Source of the DNA: Acanthaster planci
Taxonomy: Eukaryota; Echinodermata; Asteroidea; Valvatida; Acanthasteridae
Direction: 5' to 3'
NCBI RefSeq assembly: GCF_001949145.1
Contig: NW_019091519.1
Coordinates: forward strand, 140,655 to 204,654
Length of the DNA: 64,000 nt
The notes beneath the pieces are model-generated. The model saw only the letters and a program-made list of their open reading frames with translations. It searched no databases and had not been told where the DNA came from. Positions 51,178-64,000 of this stretch are shown one piece after another. Both the position numbers and the translations under genes were made by a program. Every line of letters begins with the position of its first letter. The first letter of the stretch is position 1.

Positions 51178-54100
51178 ATGCCGCACACGGGTAAGTTGAG
51201 TAGTCTTCCCTCTCAACAATTACAATGGCCGATATGCATTGTAAAATCACAATCACCTGTACCGACGTCTAATGATTTCCGTGTGTCTTTGAGCAAGGAA
51301 TGGACTGAGTCTATATCAATGATTGATCGTAATTATCAAGAAACGGGTTTCTTGATAATTACGAGTGTACACATAATGGACAAAATGGTCGTGTTGGTTC
51401 TATTCGCAATGTGTTCAGTATCTTTGGATGGGATCTCGGTGTGGGACGGACAGCCATTTTGTAAATCCAGACTTACATCTCCACTTTGAATTTTATTTCA
51501 TCACTAACATTTCTTTCCGAAACTCAGAATTCACTGATCACATCCCTCTCTTAGCATTTCAAAATTCATTTTAAAATTACTTTTGATGATAATATCGGAT
51601 TTAATAATTACCGCTCATGGATCATTAGGGAGACATTCCCATAAGAACGTGCACAAAATGTTTCCAACTTTACTGTCCCATAATTCAATATTCCCTAGTC
51701 TGATCTGAACCAAACTTTGTTTTATGTTTTCAATTTAGACCCTAATCTATCATCTCTCAAAATTTGGCCTCCTTCTGGTAGTTTGAAAATAGGGAGACAC
51801 TGAAATGTCTCCCTAAAAGCCAATGTCTCCCTAATGCTGAAAAATTGACCACAAAATGTCCCCCAAATGACCTATTTGTAAACATAACTGTGCCATGTAA
51901 TGTTTCATGGATCAGACCTTTGTTACTTAGTACGCGACACTTGCAAAGCCTTAGCGTCCGACGTTCCCACGGTTAGCACTTGATCTTATGATCGGAACAG
52001 AATCGTGGAGGGACATGTTTTTCGTAGACGTTTTCGTTATGATTTCGCAGTTTCTCTAAATTGGTAACTGTGGAGGCGATTCGGACCTTAAGTTAGTTTA
52101 ACCAAATTGCCAGGACGATAGATTGTAAAAGGAATTTTTTATCAAGAGTTTTTTCACTTGAGAGGGGTCTGAAAGTCAACATAATGCTGCAAGTTCATTT
52201 TACACTTGTGACATGTAATACGCTATGCTCGATTAAAGCGATTTCAGGTTATAAGGAACAAAATACGCTGGACACTGAATCTTACAATCTGTGCTCAAAT
52301 CTCAGAGGGTCCTGCTTCATTATTCATGGCTAAATCGCGCAATCTTGGTTAATAATTAAACTGCTTATTTTCCTGATATTTATGAATTGAAGTCATTCTG
52401 AACGATAGCAAATACAAATGGTGCAATTTAGCCCGTATACTTGTACGCTGTTTTATCCAAGTTAGTAAATTCTTATGATTATAATTTAATAACTAAAAGG
52501 TAGTGTATAGAAACGTATAGAAAAGCTACATGTTAACATGTGTATTTTCAAATCATTTAAATCATCTGCTGTAGAAATTGCAAATGTCGTAAAGCAAAAT
52601 AATCAGTAACTACGTGTCTTTGGCCCCATGGTGTAACGGTTAGCACTCGAGACTCTGAATCTCGCGATCCGAGTTCGAATCTCGGTGGGACCTTATTTTT
52701 TTTAGTGACATTTTGTTATACCCCGATAAAAGTTTAGCATTTTGAAATAAGGAAATTTGTTAACAGAGGTTAATGTTTCCAAACTGTTTATTTTAAAATA
52801 CTCCTTGACATTTCGATTCAAAGAGAGGTTTAAACAAGTCAATCCTTTAAAACCTTGTGGCTTTCCTTGATTTTAATTATGTTAACGTGATTTTTTGTAG
52901 AATCCATTGAGCTGTTTGAATCGAATGTTTCAAATCCGAACCACGCTTTGGTAGGTAAGTCCTGTGGTGTCATGGTTGGCACTCGAGACTTTGAATCTCG
53001 CGATCCGATTCAGAATCTCAGTGGGACCTCTTCCCCTCCTCATAAGTAACGTACAATTTACAAAAATTTGGTCATTATTTTAATGTTACACCCAAATCCT
53101 TGTAATCTATAACGTGTGGTATTTTTCAGAAAATTCTTTTATTTCTACCCTATTTATTCCTTTAGTAATTAACACCTGTATGACAAGACACTATACAATA
53201 GGTTTAGAAACATGTTTCATGTAGTGGTTATATTCAATATTAAAAATCTGATTTCAGAATACCAAGTCGCCCAACTTGTTGAGAAAGTTTGATGTTGGTT
53301 ATAAATTATAAGATGGGATTCCAGTATGACACAACGATAAAACAGGCTACGTTTAAATAAGATTCGAGATTAATCTCCTTATTTGATTGTAACGCAAATA
53401 CTTCATTTCACATTTCTGAAGTTAAAAACTTCATTTTACATCGGAGGGAATGAGTTTTCGCCCACGTGGAATGAATCATTCATTCCATGTGAGCGAAAAC
53501 TCACTCCCTCCGACTGAAACTAGGAACAACACTAATTTGGGTGAAATTTACGCATTCAACTGGACCGAAATTTCACCGGAATTTCCACCAGGTATACACG
53601 AGGTTCCATTTTCACACTAAATTTAAGTGATTTTCAATCTAAATAGTATGGTCCCTAGGTTTGCTCTTTGAAGATAAAGAGAAAAATTATTCTAAGGGCC
53701 AGGGAATAAGAGCACAAACGACACAGAACTGGGCGTAACGGTCCCATGGTGTAATGGTTAGCACTCGAGACTTTGAATCTCGCGATCCGAGTTCGAATTT
53801 CGGTGGGATCTTCTTTTCTTAGAAACAGTTAAATTCCAATCAAAATGTTTTGTTCATGTTCATGCCAATAGAAGAGGAAACTTCAAAATTCTTTGAGGTA
53901 ATTACTTTTTGTGACGTTTTTAATATCTTAAATTAACGTTGTAGACTATGAACGTTAAAAGTGGGTAACACTACTGGCACTTTGTCAATACGTACAATTA
54001 TTAATTATCTCAAAGGTTTCAATATTTTGGTTTGTTTTTGTTTTTCTTTTTTCCGCTCCTTTTTTCCAGTACTGTGAATACAACACCATTGTATAACCAC

Positions 54101-57100
54101 ACTCGAGACTCTGAATCTCACGATCCAAGTTTCAAAACTCGACGGGACCTTAACCTAACTCATTTTGACTTTAACGAATAAAATTAACGCAAAGTACCGA
54201 AGTAGTCGACGGTACGAGTTTGAAACAATTTCGGACTTATCTAGATGATGCGAATGAGCTCATCTCGTGATTTTGATGGGGCGTGCATGGCCAACTTATT
54301 CACTGAGACCTAATCCCTTTTGAAACTACATGTAGTGGGATATCTGTCTCGAAAAAAAATGAAAAATAGACAGCTGGCAGGGAAGAGACAATGAAATCGC
54401 TGATTTGAGAATGATTTAGGTCGATCGGCATGCATGGTGAACGATCATCACACAGTTTGCCCTTCAGCAAATATTCACATTTTCCTGGTCTCCCCTTTGA
54501 TTAAGCACCACCATAACGGCGTGTAAATGTTTGTCATAAAAGGTGGCCTGAAACGATAGCAGAGATTTTTTTCTCTCTCCCCCCCCCAGGTCAAGCTGGC
54601 GTGAATCAACTCGGCGGTGTCTTCGTCAACGGCCGCCCGCTGCCGGATTGCGTGCGAGCTCGCATCATCCAGCTAGCGCAGCTCGGCGTGCGGCCCTGCG
54701 ACATCTCTCGTCAGCTCCTCGTCTCGCATGGCTGTGTCTCTAAGATCTTGACTAGATTCTTCGAGACTGGGTCCATCCGGCCGGGCAACATCGGGGGGAG
54801 CAAGCCCAAGGTAAGTTTGATCTCTACTGCCCTGGGCGATTATGGAAAGGACCAATGCAGATCTTAGAATCAGACGAGGTGATGTTGCTCATCAAGACTG
54901 AATAACTCCAAACTGGTTCAGTGAAACACCATTCATGATGCATTGGGCACGAAACCGTAATTCACGATAAATTGAGGCTTTGATAACGTTGGACCTGCCG
55001 AGGTCTGCCTCCGGATTGGAGTGCCGATCATTGGGACAGTCACACTTTACCAAGTATGACGATGACAATGACACTGTGGCCAAACGCAAAGACGAAGGCT
55101 AGGCAAGAATGGAGCGCCAGAAGCGACAATGAAAAAAATGGATCAGTCTTTGAAACTGATCGTTAGTAGGCGGGGTCTTCTACAGTACACGATTCGAGCG
55201 AAGGCAAGACACTCTCAAGGAAAATATTTATTTGATAAATATCTTTCTGCTGAAGAAAGGCTGACAAAATTATTTTGAAATAAAAACACACTGACTGCAC
55301 AATGACTCCTTTTTGTTATGATCTGTGCTCGAAGATTACATTACTTTTGCGGATCGATATGGCATGCTCCTTATTCGTAATATGGAACTGATTGAACCCT
55401 CCGCTGCACAGGGCCGATTGTTTCCTGTTAATGCTCAAAGGGAGTCATACGTTGATCATGTAAATTCACTGCACACAGCCTATTTTTTTACGCTTATTGC
55501 ACCAAGGGGATCTTTTNNNNNNNNNNNNNNNNNNNNNNNNNNNNNNNNNNNNNNNNNNNNNNNNNNNNNNNNNNNNNNNNNNNNNNNNNNNNNNNNNNNN
55601 NNNNNNNNNNNNNNNNNNNNNNNNNNNNNNNNNNNNNNNNNNNNNNNNNNNNNNNNNNNNNNNNNNNNNNNNNNNNNNNNNNNNNNNNNNNNNNNNNNNN
55701 NNNNNNNNNNNNNNNNNNNNNNNNNNNNNNNNNNNNNNNNNNNNNNNNNNNNNNNNNNNNNNNNNNNNNNNNNNNNNNNNNNNNNNNNNNNNNNNNNNNN
55801 NNNNNNNNNNNNNNNNNNNNNNNNNNNNNNNNNNNNNNNNNNNNNNNNNNNNNNNNNNNNNNNNNNNNNNNNNNNNNNNNNNNNNNNNNNNNNNNNNNNN
55901 NNNNNNNNNNNNNNNNNNNNNNNNNNNNNNNNNNNNNNNNNNNNNNNNNNNNNNNNCTCTTTTCCAAACGGACTCTAACACAGGTAGCCACGCCTCTTGT
56001 AGTCAAGAAGATCATGGGTTACAAACACGACAACCCATCCATCTTTGCCTGGGAGATTCGCGATCGGCTACTACAGGAGCGAGTTTGCGACGAGAACACC
56101 ATACCGAGCGTCAGCTCCATCAACCGCATACTACGAAATAGCGCCCCCAATGGCGTGGGAGGGGTAAGTGGGAACTTTTCCTTTCATTCTCGCGGTCGGG
56201 ATGACATCACTGAGTCCGATTCTTCCCTCTGATTGGTCAGTAGGTCATACTCAAAACTCAAAGGGGAAAAAACAGTGTTGTGATTTATTTGAAAATCTGA
56301 ATTGTTTACTAAACTCTTAACCTTTCAATCAAATATGCCCTAAATTTCACTGTTTATGCTCTGTGAATATCTCCCAAACTCTTCTAAAAAAGGTTTGAGT
56401 TATTTTTTTTTCATGATGCAGCAAAAAATGAGGAAACATGCAAATCCCTGTACAGACTGAATGGAGGATTGACCCTTTGTCCAGCCGCGAGTGCAATAAA
56501 TGGAACAATCTCCGACTGCGAGAATTCCCAGTCTTTCTCTCTGCGGACCATATAAGTAAATTTAACACGCTGGTTCTGGTCAAATCCCGGAAAGTCTAAT
56601 CACAGTTTTGCATACACGACAGAGGGAATGAATACCGACAAAGACATTTAAATGCGTTAATATTTGACACAGTAATTTAGCAGCTCATCACTACTTGAAA
56701 GGACCAGTGACATTGACATAATCCGCCTGGAGCAGAAGCACCCCCTAAATGTTGAAAAGAACCGTGTTGGTCGGGAGTGTTAATTTCGTTGGTAGCATGC
56801 GACCGTGACGCTTGCATTTCCTAATCGTTCAGAGACTCGGTGAAGTTCAGTTCCGACCAAAGGAGCCTCCGTTACTACTTGGTCTTTAAATAGGTTTCTA
56901 TAATCTTCAATGAAGTTCCTTGAATGAAATATGGGAGCTTAAAGAGGGCAGGACATTTGTAATGCTGGGAAATGAGTAGGCCTAGATCTCAGTGGTGTAG
57001 CCGGGGGGGGGGCACGTGCCCCCCACAAATTCCCAGTGCCCCCTGATGCCCCCCACTGAAAAAAAACGGATGAATGGATATTGAACAAGGCTAACAAAAA

Positions 57101-58582
57101 CTTGCCCCCAAAAAACCACACCACCAAAAGCTGGTACCCCATAAGATGCTCGTGCCCCCTTTGTGCCCCCCCAGGAGTAAATATCCTAGCTATGCTCTGC
57201 TAGGTCTACAACTAATTTTGCTCTAGGCCTTAAATCATATACCTTAAAAATTCAAACACATCTCGTCTCTTCTCTCGAACTGACCATGGAGCTACCTCCA
57301 TGAACAGACCTAATTGCTCTGCTAGCTAGTCGTGTCACCATCCACACTTTTAACTACTTCAAATCATTTAGGTATTAGTGGGAATATCCCTTCATTACAG
57401 TTACGAAGAAATACCTCTCTTTCAACGAGCAGGAAATGACGACAAATCTACCCGCCCCAGTTGCGCGGCTACCAGCTCCTGTACCGCAAAGGCCCTCCCC
57501 TCAGATTGCAGGGCAGTTAGCCTTCAAAGCGCCCTCTGCGGCCAAACCAAGCCACTCCATCGATCAGATCCTTCAGGGAAACGAGGGAAGAAAGAGGAAA
57601 CTGAGCTGTGATTCGGAGGAAGACGACGAAAATCAGACGAGTGAAAAAAGTGAGGGGATAACCTGTCGATCAGTAATCGATATATCAATCAATTAATTGA
57701 AGGATAATTAAATGGATCAGTCGATTCATTATACAACTTGCGATCAGTCGCCGACCAATAACGACTTTGACACATTGAATTCTTTTATAGCTGTACAGGA
57801 TTACATGCATTTGCTCAGAATCTTTATTACATACATTTAATTTGAATTCTTTGAAAACTTAGAAGAATTTTAAACAGAGGAATTATCTTTATAAAGAAAA
57901 TGAAGTTTCATGCAATTTGGAATGTTTTAGTATTGTTCGATAACTTAAACATGCATATTTTGTGTATGTTATTATGGCAATATCGTGAAAATAGAATACT
58001 ATCCTTTCAAGGTCATCTACTTTTCTTATTATTCTGGCATGTGTTTTACTTTCATCTTAGAAAAAGTACAATTCATATATATCATTATAAAATCCTTTTA
58101 TTTATTTTTTACGCCCTCTAGTCAGCAAAACTGAAGCAAGTGCTCCAACATCGCCAGCACGTATCGTCTCTCCTCCAGTCTCGTCAACTCTGAAAACACC
58201 GCCACCCACTCCTGGCGGCTGTCCAACCTCGTCGGACATTGTGCTCTTGCCGACTGCGCCGCTCCAGCAGAACGCACCCGCCGAAGTTGGCGGGGCAATC
58301 TGCCCCTTTCCCTCCGCTAAGGTGTGTCTGACCGGACTGCCCAAACTGCCCGTGGTCACTTCCTCAACTCTGCCGGCCGCGTCATCGATCATTCCCGGCG
58401 GAGCGGCAGTGGCCCAGGCTCTGGCCGCAATCGGCGGCTTTTCCTTTGCCGGGTTGTCGGGTGGGATGTTGCCGCTCAGGGCTTCGGGACCCGTCAGCAC
58501 CGCTCCCGTCTCATACCCAGCTTTGGCAATGGCACTGCAGAGTGGCTGGGCTTACAGATCCATGAAAGCGCAGACCAAGTAA
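51178..58582 (+). CDS. Poxn: Pox-neuro class Pax transcription factor (5 exons)
   Basis: Nuclear DNA-binding transcription factor of the Pax family, 381 aa. Exons: 51178-51190, 54590-54810, 55984-56163, 57379-57649, 58122-58582; phases 1, 0, 0, 1 agree and the sum is 1146 bases. Exon 1 codes only MPHT plus one base, with A at -3, and matches the N-terminus I recall for fly Poxn. The paired domain (about residues 5-132) has [35 protein letters not shown] and [24 protein letters not shown] and LTRF are Poxn-type rather than Pax1/9, 2/5/8 or 4/6 type. Exon 4 has an octapeptide HSIDQILQ (197-204), then a basic RKRK (209-212) and an acidic run. Exon 5 is Pro/Ser/Ala-rich, a likely transactivation region. 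There is no homeodomain, as expected for Poxn. The exon 4 acceptor was chosen at 57378/57379 because only it keeps phase 0; the AG at 57399-57400 does not. Confidence 0.9.
51327..51364. repeat. Perfect 18-bp-arm hairpin
   Basis: Arms TCGTAATTATCAAGAAAC and their exact complement, separated by GG, 137 bases after the Poxn exon 1 donor. In the pre-mRNA it would fold into a long stem. Confidence 0.9.
51623..51836. mobile_element. Candidate small TIR element
   Basis: Ends are inverted CATTAGGGAGACATT (51623-51637) and its complement (51822-51836). A further inverted AGGGAGACA...TGTCTCCCT pair (51791-51814) lies near the right end. About 214 bp with no coding frame. Only one copy is seen in this window, so mobility is unproven. 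Confidence 0.45.
52622..52693 (+). tRNA. tRNA-Gln (anticodon CTG)
   Basis: 72 bases with full cloverleaf layout. The D arm lies in TGGTGTAACGGTTAGCA, and the anticodon stem is CGAGA/TCTCG with loop CTCTGAA (anticodon 52655-52657). The T stem is CCGAG/CTCGG with loop TTCGAAT. The acceptor stem pairs at six of seven positions, with one C3-A70 mismatch. A Pol III terminator of eight T (52696-52703) follows. It closely matches eukaryotic tRNA-Gln. It lies inside Poxn intron 1 on the same strand. The mismatch might lower function. Confidence 0.85.
52958..53029 (+). pseudogene. tRNA-Gln pseudogene (anticodon TTG)
   Basis: Aligned over 72 bases to the two better copies. The anticodon arm is intact (TTG at 52991-52993). 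However, the first acceptor pair is A-C, the T stem has two mismatches, the T loop has lost the TTCGAAT core (TCAGAAT), and no T4 terminator follows. Box B is therefore damaged and it is probably not transcribed. Confidence 0.75.
53441..53513. repeat. Long near-perfect hairpin (about 36-bp arms)
   Basis: The left arm begins TCGGAGGGAATGAGTTTTCG and the right arm ends CGAAAACTCACTCCCTCCGA. The arms differ at only a few positions and meet with almost no loop, at ATGAATCATTCAT. It lies between the second and third tRNA-Gln copies in Poxn intron 1. It may be a foldback element or a precursor-like hairpin. Confidence 0.85.
53740..53811 (+). tRNA. tRNA-Gln (anticodon TTG)
   Basis: 72 bases. Acceptor GGTCCCA pairs with TGGGATC (one G-U pair). 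The D arm is in TGGTGTAATGGTTAGCA, the anticodon stem is CGAGA/TCTCG with TTG at 53773-53775, and box B is GAGTTCGAATT. A TTTT (53814-53817) follows as a possible terminator. This is the best-paired acceptor stem of the cluster. It lies in Poxn intron 1, sense strand. Confidence 0.88.
54080..54150 (+). pseudogene. tRNA-Gln relic (anticodon CTG)
   Basis: Only the 3' half is recognisable: ACTCGAGACTCTGAATCTCA (anticodon CTG 54111-54113), then CGATCCAAGTTTCAAAACTC and CGACGGGACCT. The D arm and 5' acceptor are unrecognisable, and the T loop is disrupted by extra bases. Confidence 0.65.
55517..55956. other. Assembly gap (440 N)
   Basis: Lies in Poxn intron 2, between the two paired-domain exons. 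Coding sequence is not affected. Confidence 0.99.
56990..57199. mobile_element. Candidate hAT-like non-autonomous element in Poxn intron 3
   Basis: The left end CAGTGGTGTAGCCGGGGG and the right end, read in reverse, CAGAGCATAGCTAGG, share a CAG...TAGC terminus. The interior is built of repeated GTGCCCCCC words. CAGTGGCGTAAC motifs at 36796 and 46774 look like truncated relatives. No target duplication was confirmed. Confidence 0.4.
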
Positions 58583-59441
58583 TTACAATATTTGGTTCTC
58601 TAGGTAAAAATGTACAAGTAAGTATTTTCAAGGTCAAAATGACAATTTTAAACCGACTTGTGTAAAATGTGTAAAATGTTTTTAAAGCTTTACACGTGTG
58701 CATTATAATCAGTGCAATTTTTCAGGGTTTTAATTTTTATTCTGTTGTTACAATATTTTGCACTTTGTAAAAGATGTCAAGAGTTGACATCTATCTTTTA
58801 CAACTCGATTCAAGTTAAAAGTCTGGCCACAAATATTGAAGTTATCAACACTGACAACAGTTCATCCGCCTGACATGACTTGGCACTGCGTGTGGCTTGT
58901 TGCCAGACTTGAACTCATCCATTATCAATACAGATGCTCAGATTGTCTCAAAGCACTTAATTGGAAGTGGTGTAAGCTGTAGATATCTGGATCACATTGA
59001 CTGCCAAAATATGAATGTTGACTTGGTTCGTTGAAAGGCTAGAAAACGGTGACAATGGACAGCCAAAGATTGGTGTTAAAAAGATGCGAGTAAAAATATC
59101 AACACTTAAACAAACGTACATGGAAACTATTCTAATTTTTGTCTAAAATGTTGAATTTTTACATTAGGATGTAACTGTATTGAGATTTGTTTTTTTCAAT
59201 TCAGCACAGAAATTTTCACTGTGGGAAATTTTGACTTTGCCTACTCCGAACCAAGACATTTCTCAAAGTAAACTTGGCGCTTGAAAAGAGCTTTAACATT
59301 GTTTCAAACAATACGAACCCTGCAGTACACTGCGTGAAATAAGTATTTATGTCTGCTTTGTCGAAGTTTCTCAATATTATGAACAGTTGTGAAACTATTG
59401 TGCATCTAAATACACTAAGCCAGTGAACTTCACAACTCTGG

Positions 59442-59447
59442 AATAAA
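59442..59447 (+). promoter_or_regulatory. Candidate Poxn polyadenylation signal
   Basis: AATAAA followed within ten bases by GTTCTTTCTTTGTG, a typical GU-rich downstream element. Confidence 0.55.
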
Positions 59448-61081
59448 AGTTCTTTCTTTGTGCCCGGACTGCGCCAATTTAGGGGAGACTTAGCTACTTA
59501 CACCGAGTACCTTTTACGAAAGAAAATCCACTGGAAAAAATGCATGCAAAAATGATGGGAAATTCAAAGTCCCTGCCCAAAGTCACGGACTGCCAAGCAG
59601 AAACCATACAGTCGGAAAGAGACAAAACTATGTGAGAAATAATTTACCTTGCACCTACAAATTGCGTACATTTGCATTGACAACTTGTTTTCACCTTTTT
59701 GTAGTTAAGCAGAATTGTTTTGCTAAGGCAACTCCGTGAAATTGGCGACCTACTGTTTCCAACAGTCAAAAATCCTGTATTGAACAGGCTGAGCTCGGAT
59801 GCAAACCATACTCAAGAAGCTGAATTAATGACGAAGGCATAATTGAGCCCTGTGTTCAGTAAAAGCTACCAGCTCTGGTTACTATGTACAGTAGCAAGCA
59901 CAATGCTTCCATTACCGGGGCTTTCTCTGTATGTAAAATGATCTTGTGCTTTCTAAGCAACAATTGATGAACAAGTGTAACATGGGAAAGGGTGCAAAAG
60001 AAAACACATTTCAGTATTAAAATTGTTTCTGGTTTGAATGCATTTATTTACTTGCATCAACGAGCTTAAGATGCTGGAAGCCTCAAACAAATGATTACAC
60101 TGTGCATCGTTGGTCGTTAGAAAACATCTTTATAAATATATAGCTCTTATGTACACAATGAAAGTTAAGAAAAATCATGCTACTGTTGTGGTTTTTTTCC
60201 TACAAACTCTATCATCAGTCAGCATTGTTTTAAATCTTTATTGCATTGTGTCCACATAAAATTATAAGGTCAACCAAATTTGCATCATTTGAATGTATAG
60301 TTCACTCATCGCATCTGGAAAGTCATTTTTACACTATAAATTTAAACACTTCTGCACAACTGTGGTAAGTTAAAAACTCTGTTACTAGTAGTCATTTGGT
60401 GATATAATGCAGTGTGTTATTTTGACAAAATACCTTATTATATATCAAGTGTGAAACTGTGGACCAAACAATCTAAAGTGAAAATTTAGACTGAAATAGT
60501 CTGAAAGAGAACCACTTCCGGTGGCAACTGAAGTGAAACTGCATTCTACTCGAGTGAGTAAATTATCTTTGAATCAAATCCGTCTGGATCCTAGTTTTAG
60601 CTGGAAAGAGTGCATTAGAATCTAGAGCACATGATGAAGAGTGTCCCGGTAGACTAAAACAAATTACCGTTATTTCCCCAAATTATTAACGGCTTTCAAA
60701 TTTTCTGTCATCTCTTCTGTCTGGTTCGGGCAAAATTAATCAAAGTAGTTATACTTTGGCAAGAGTTTACTGAAGAATAAATACTGGTAAAATCTGGCAA
60801 GGTAATATGTGTAATAAGGTTACCTCCTCTACTTACGAGCAGCCAAAACACCTCATGATGTTACTGGCGAAATGGGCAATCGAGCTACTCCCCTAAACTT
60901 CTTGAAAGTTCTGTCTTATGTTCCCACACCTGCATTTAGTTCCCCCACTACACAGACTTATGTCTAGTACCCCGAGACCCCAATCAGAAACATTCTGCTG
61001 TTGGTTGTCGGATCTGCACAAAGAAACCTTGTCTTTGGTCTTGAGCACACTAGAGAAAGAACGCATTACATTAGTCTGATC

Positions 61082-61262
61082 GGGGGGGGGATATAACTAG
61101 GGAAATAAGATTCTTCTGAGATTGTTTATTTCCCTTCCTTCTCAAAGCATGCAAAAAGCCCAACAAAGTAGCCTCAAGTCTCAGAAAAGCCATGACTGGT
61201 AAACTAGTTGGCCCTCTGGTAAAACATAACTGCCCCTAAAAAACTCACTTCTGGATCTGTCC
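61082..61262 (+). repeat. Poly-C dispersed repeat family, copy 5
   Basis: Leading poly-G run, then TTTCCCTTCCTTCTCAAAGC, CAAAAAGCCCAACAAAGTAG, CTCAGAAAAGCC and TTCTGGATCTGTCC. It is ordered as in the other copies, with a less pronounced poly-C tail. Confidence 0.65.
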
Positions 61263-61363
61263 TTGGTCTGATAAGACGACTTTGCTGGTACATGTAGGTC
61301 TGTGGATGATGGAGATGCATTCAGTCAGGATAGAATTAAATCTTTTATACTCAACACAGCAGT

Positions 61364-63936
<2,573 letters not shown>

Positions 63937-64000
63937 CTAACAGGTTAAGGGAACCAATGAAAAAGTTTGACAAAATGCTTCTGAAATTGTTGAAAAGTAC
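63937..64000 (-). other. Intron of the CPED1-like gene at the window edge
   Basis: Sequence upstream of the AG acceptor that precedes the exon at 63936. The gene continues beyond the window. Confidence 0.6.

Larger units (their letters stand above)
51191..54589 (+). other. Poxn intron 1
   Basis: A 3.4-kb intron that separates a 13-base coding start from the paired-domain exon. The acceptor follows a strong C/T tract. It hosts four tRNA-Gln genes or relics on the sense strand, a candidate TIR element and two strong hairpins, all listed separately. Confidence 0.85.
58583..61363. other. Convergent 3' regions of Poxn and the CPED1-like gene
   Basis: The likely Poxn polyadenylation signal is AATAAA at 59442-59447, followed by a T/G-rich tract and giving a 3' UTR of about 870 bases. 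Further on lies a poly-C repeat copy (61082-61262). The 3' UTR of the minus-strand CPED1-like gene must end somewhere here, but several TTTATT matches leave its position open. No coding exon is seen. Confidence 0.5.

Noticed and set aside
51088-51489. 133-codon open frame overlapping the Poxn start
   Set aside because: It starts at a GTG, runs through the MPHTG codons in the Poxn frame and continues past a good GTAAGT donor. Only 51178-51190 is coding.
55325-56141. Open frames of about 170-217 codons around 55.3-56.1 kb
   Set aside because: They run through 440 undetermined bases. Only 55984-56163 is a supported exon.
57401-57649. Alternative start of Poxn exon 4 at the AG at 57399-57400
   Set aside because: It would break the reading frame from exon 3, which ends in phase 0. 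The AG at 57377-57378 keeps it.

Overview
The window comes from an intron-rich animal genome. It holds five protein-coding loci, all read here by joining exons with consistent phases and GT/AG borders. The set is two ASIC-type DEG/ENaC channels, Wnt16, a Pox-neuro class Pax gene and a CPED1-like PC-esterase. As I recall, Poxn is absent from vertebrates, and ASICs are widespread in deuterostomes. This points to an invertebrate deuterostome (echinoderm, hemichordate or amphioxus). A lophotrochozoan cannot be excluded from the sequence alone. Two runs of N (26838-27005 and 55517-55956) are assembly gaps; neither interrupts a coding exon.

Layout. From 0.7 to 17.0 kb are two head-to-tail ASIC-like genes (725-6709 and 10341-17045). 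Each has eight exons at the same positions and phases, and five of the eight exon lengths are identical, so this is a tandem duplication. From 17.0 to 29.9 kb I see no gene, only dispersed repeats and a gap. From 29.9 to 43.6 kb is a complete four-exon Wnt16 (383 codons before the stop). From 43.6 to 51.2 kb is intergenic. From 51.2 to 58.6 kb is a complete five-exon Poxn (381 codons before the stop). Its first coding exon has only 13 coding bases, and its 3.4-kb first intron carries a decaying cluster of tRNA-Gln genes plus several hairpins. From 61.4 to 63.9 kb, on the minus strand, are the last five exons of a CPED1-like gene whose 5' part lies beyond the window.

How the genes relate. The ASIC pair encodes plasma-membrane cation-channel subunits that could form homo- or heterotrimers. 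Wnt16 is a secreted lipid-modified ligand, Poxn a paired-domain transcription factor, and the CPED1-like protein a secretory-pathway acyl-esterase-type protein. Human WNT16 and CPED1 are neighbours on 7q31, so the Wnt16-Poxn-CPED1 order here suggests an old linkage group in which Poxn has been lost from the vertebrate line (inference).

The non-coding DNA is rich in short non-autonomous elements. These include a two-copy 250-bp terminal-inverted-repeat family, a five-copy family that ends in poly-C/poly-G, candidate hAT-like elements, a tRNA-derived SINE fragment and several near-perfect hairpins. No CRISPR, operon or prokaryotic feature is present.
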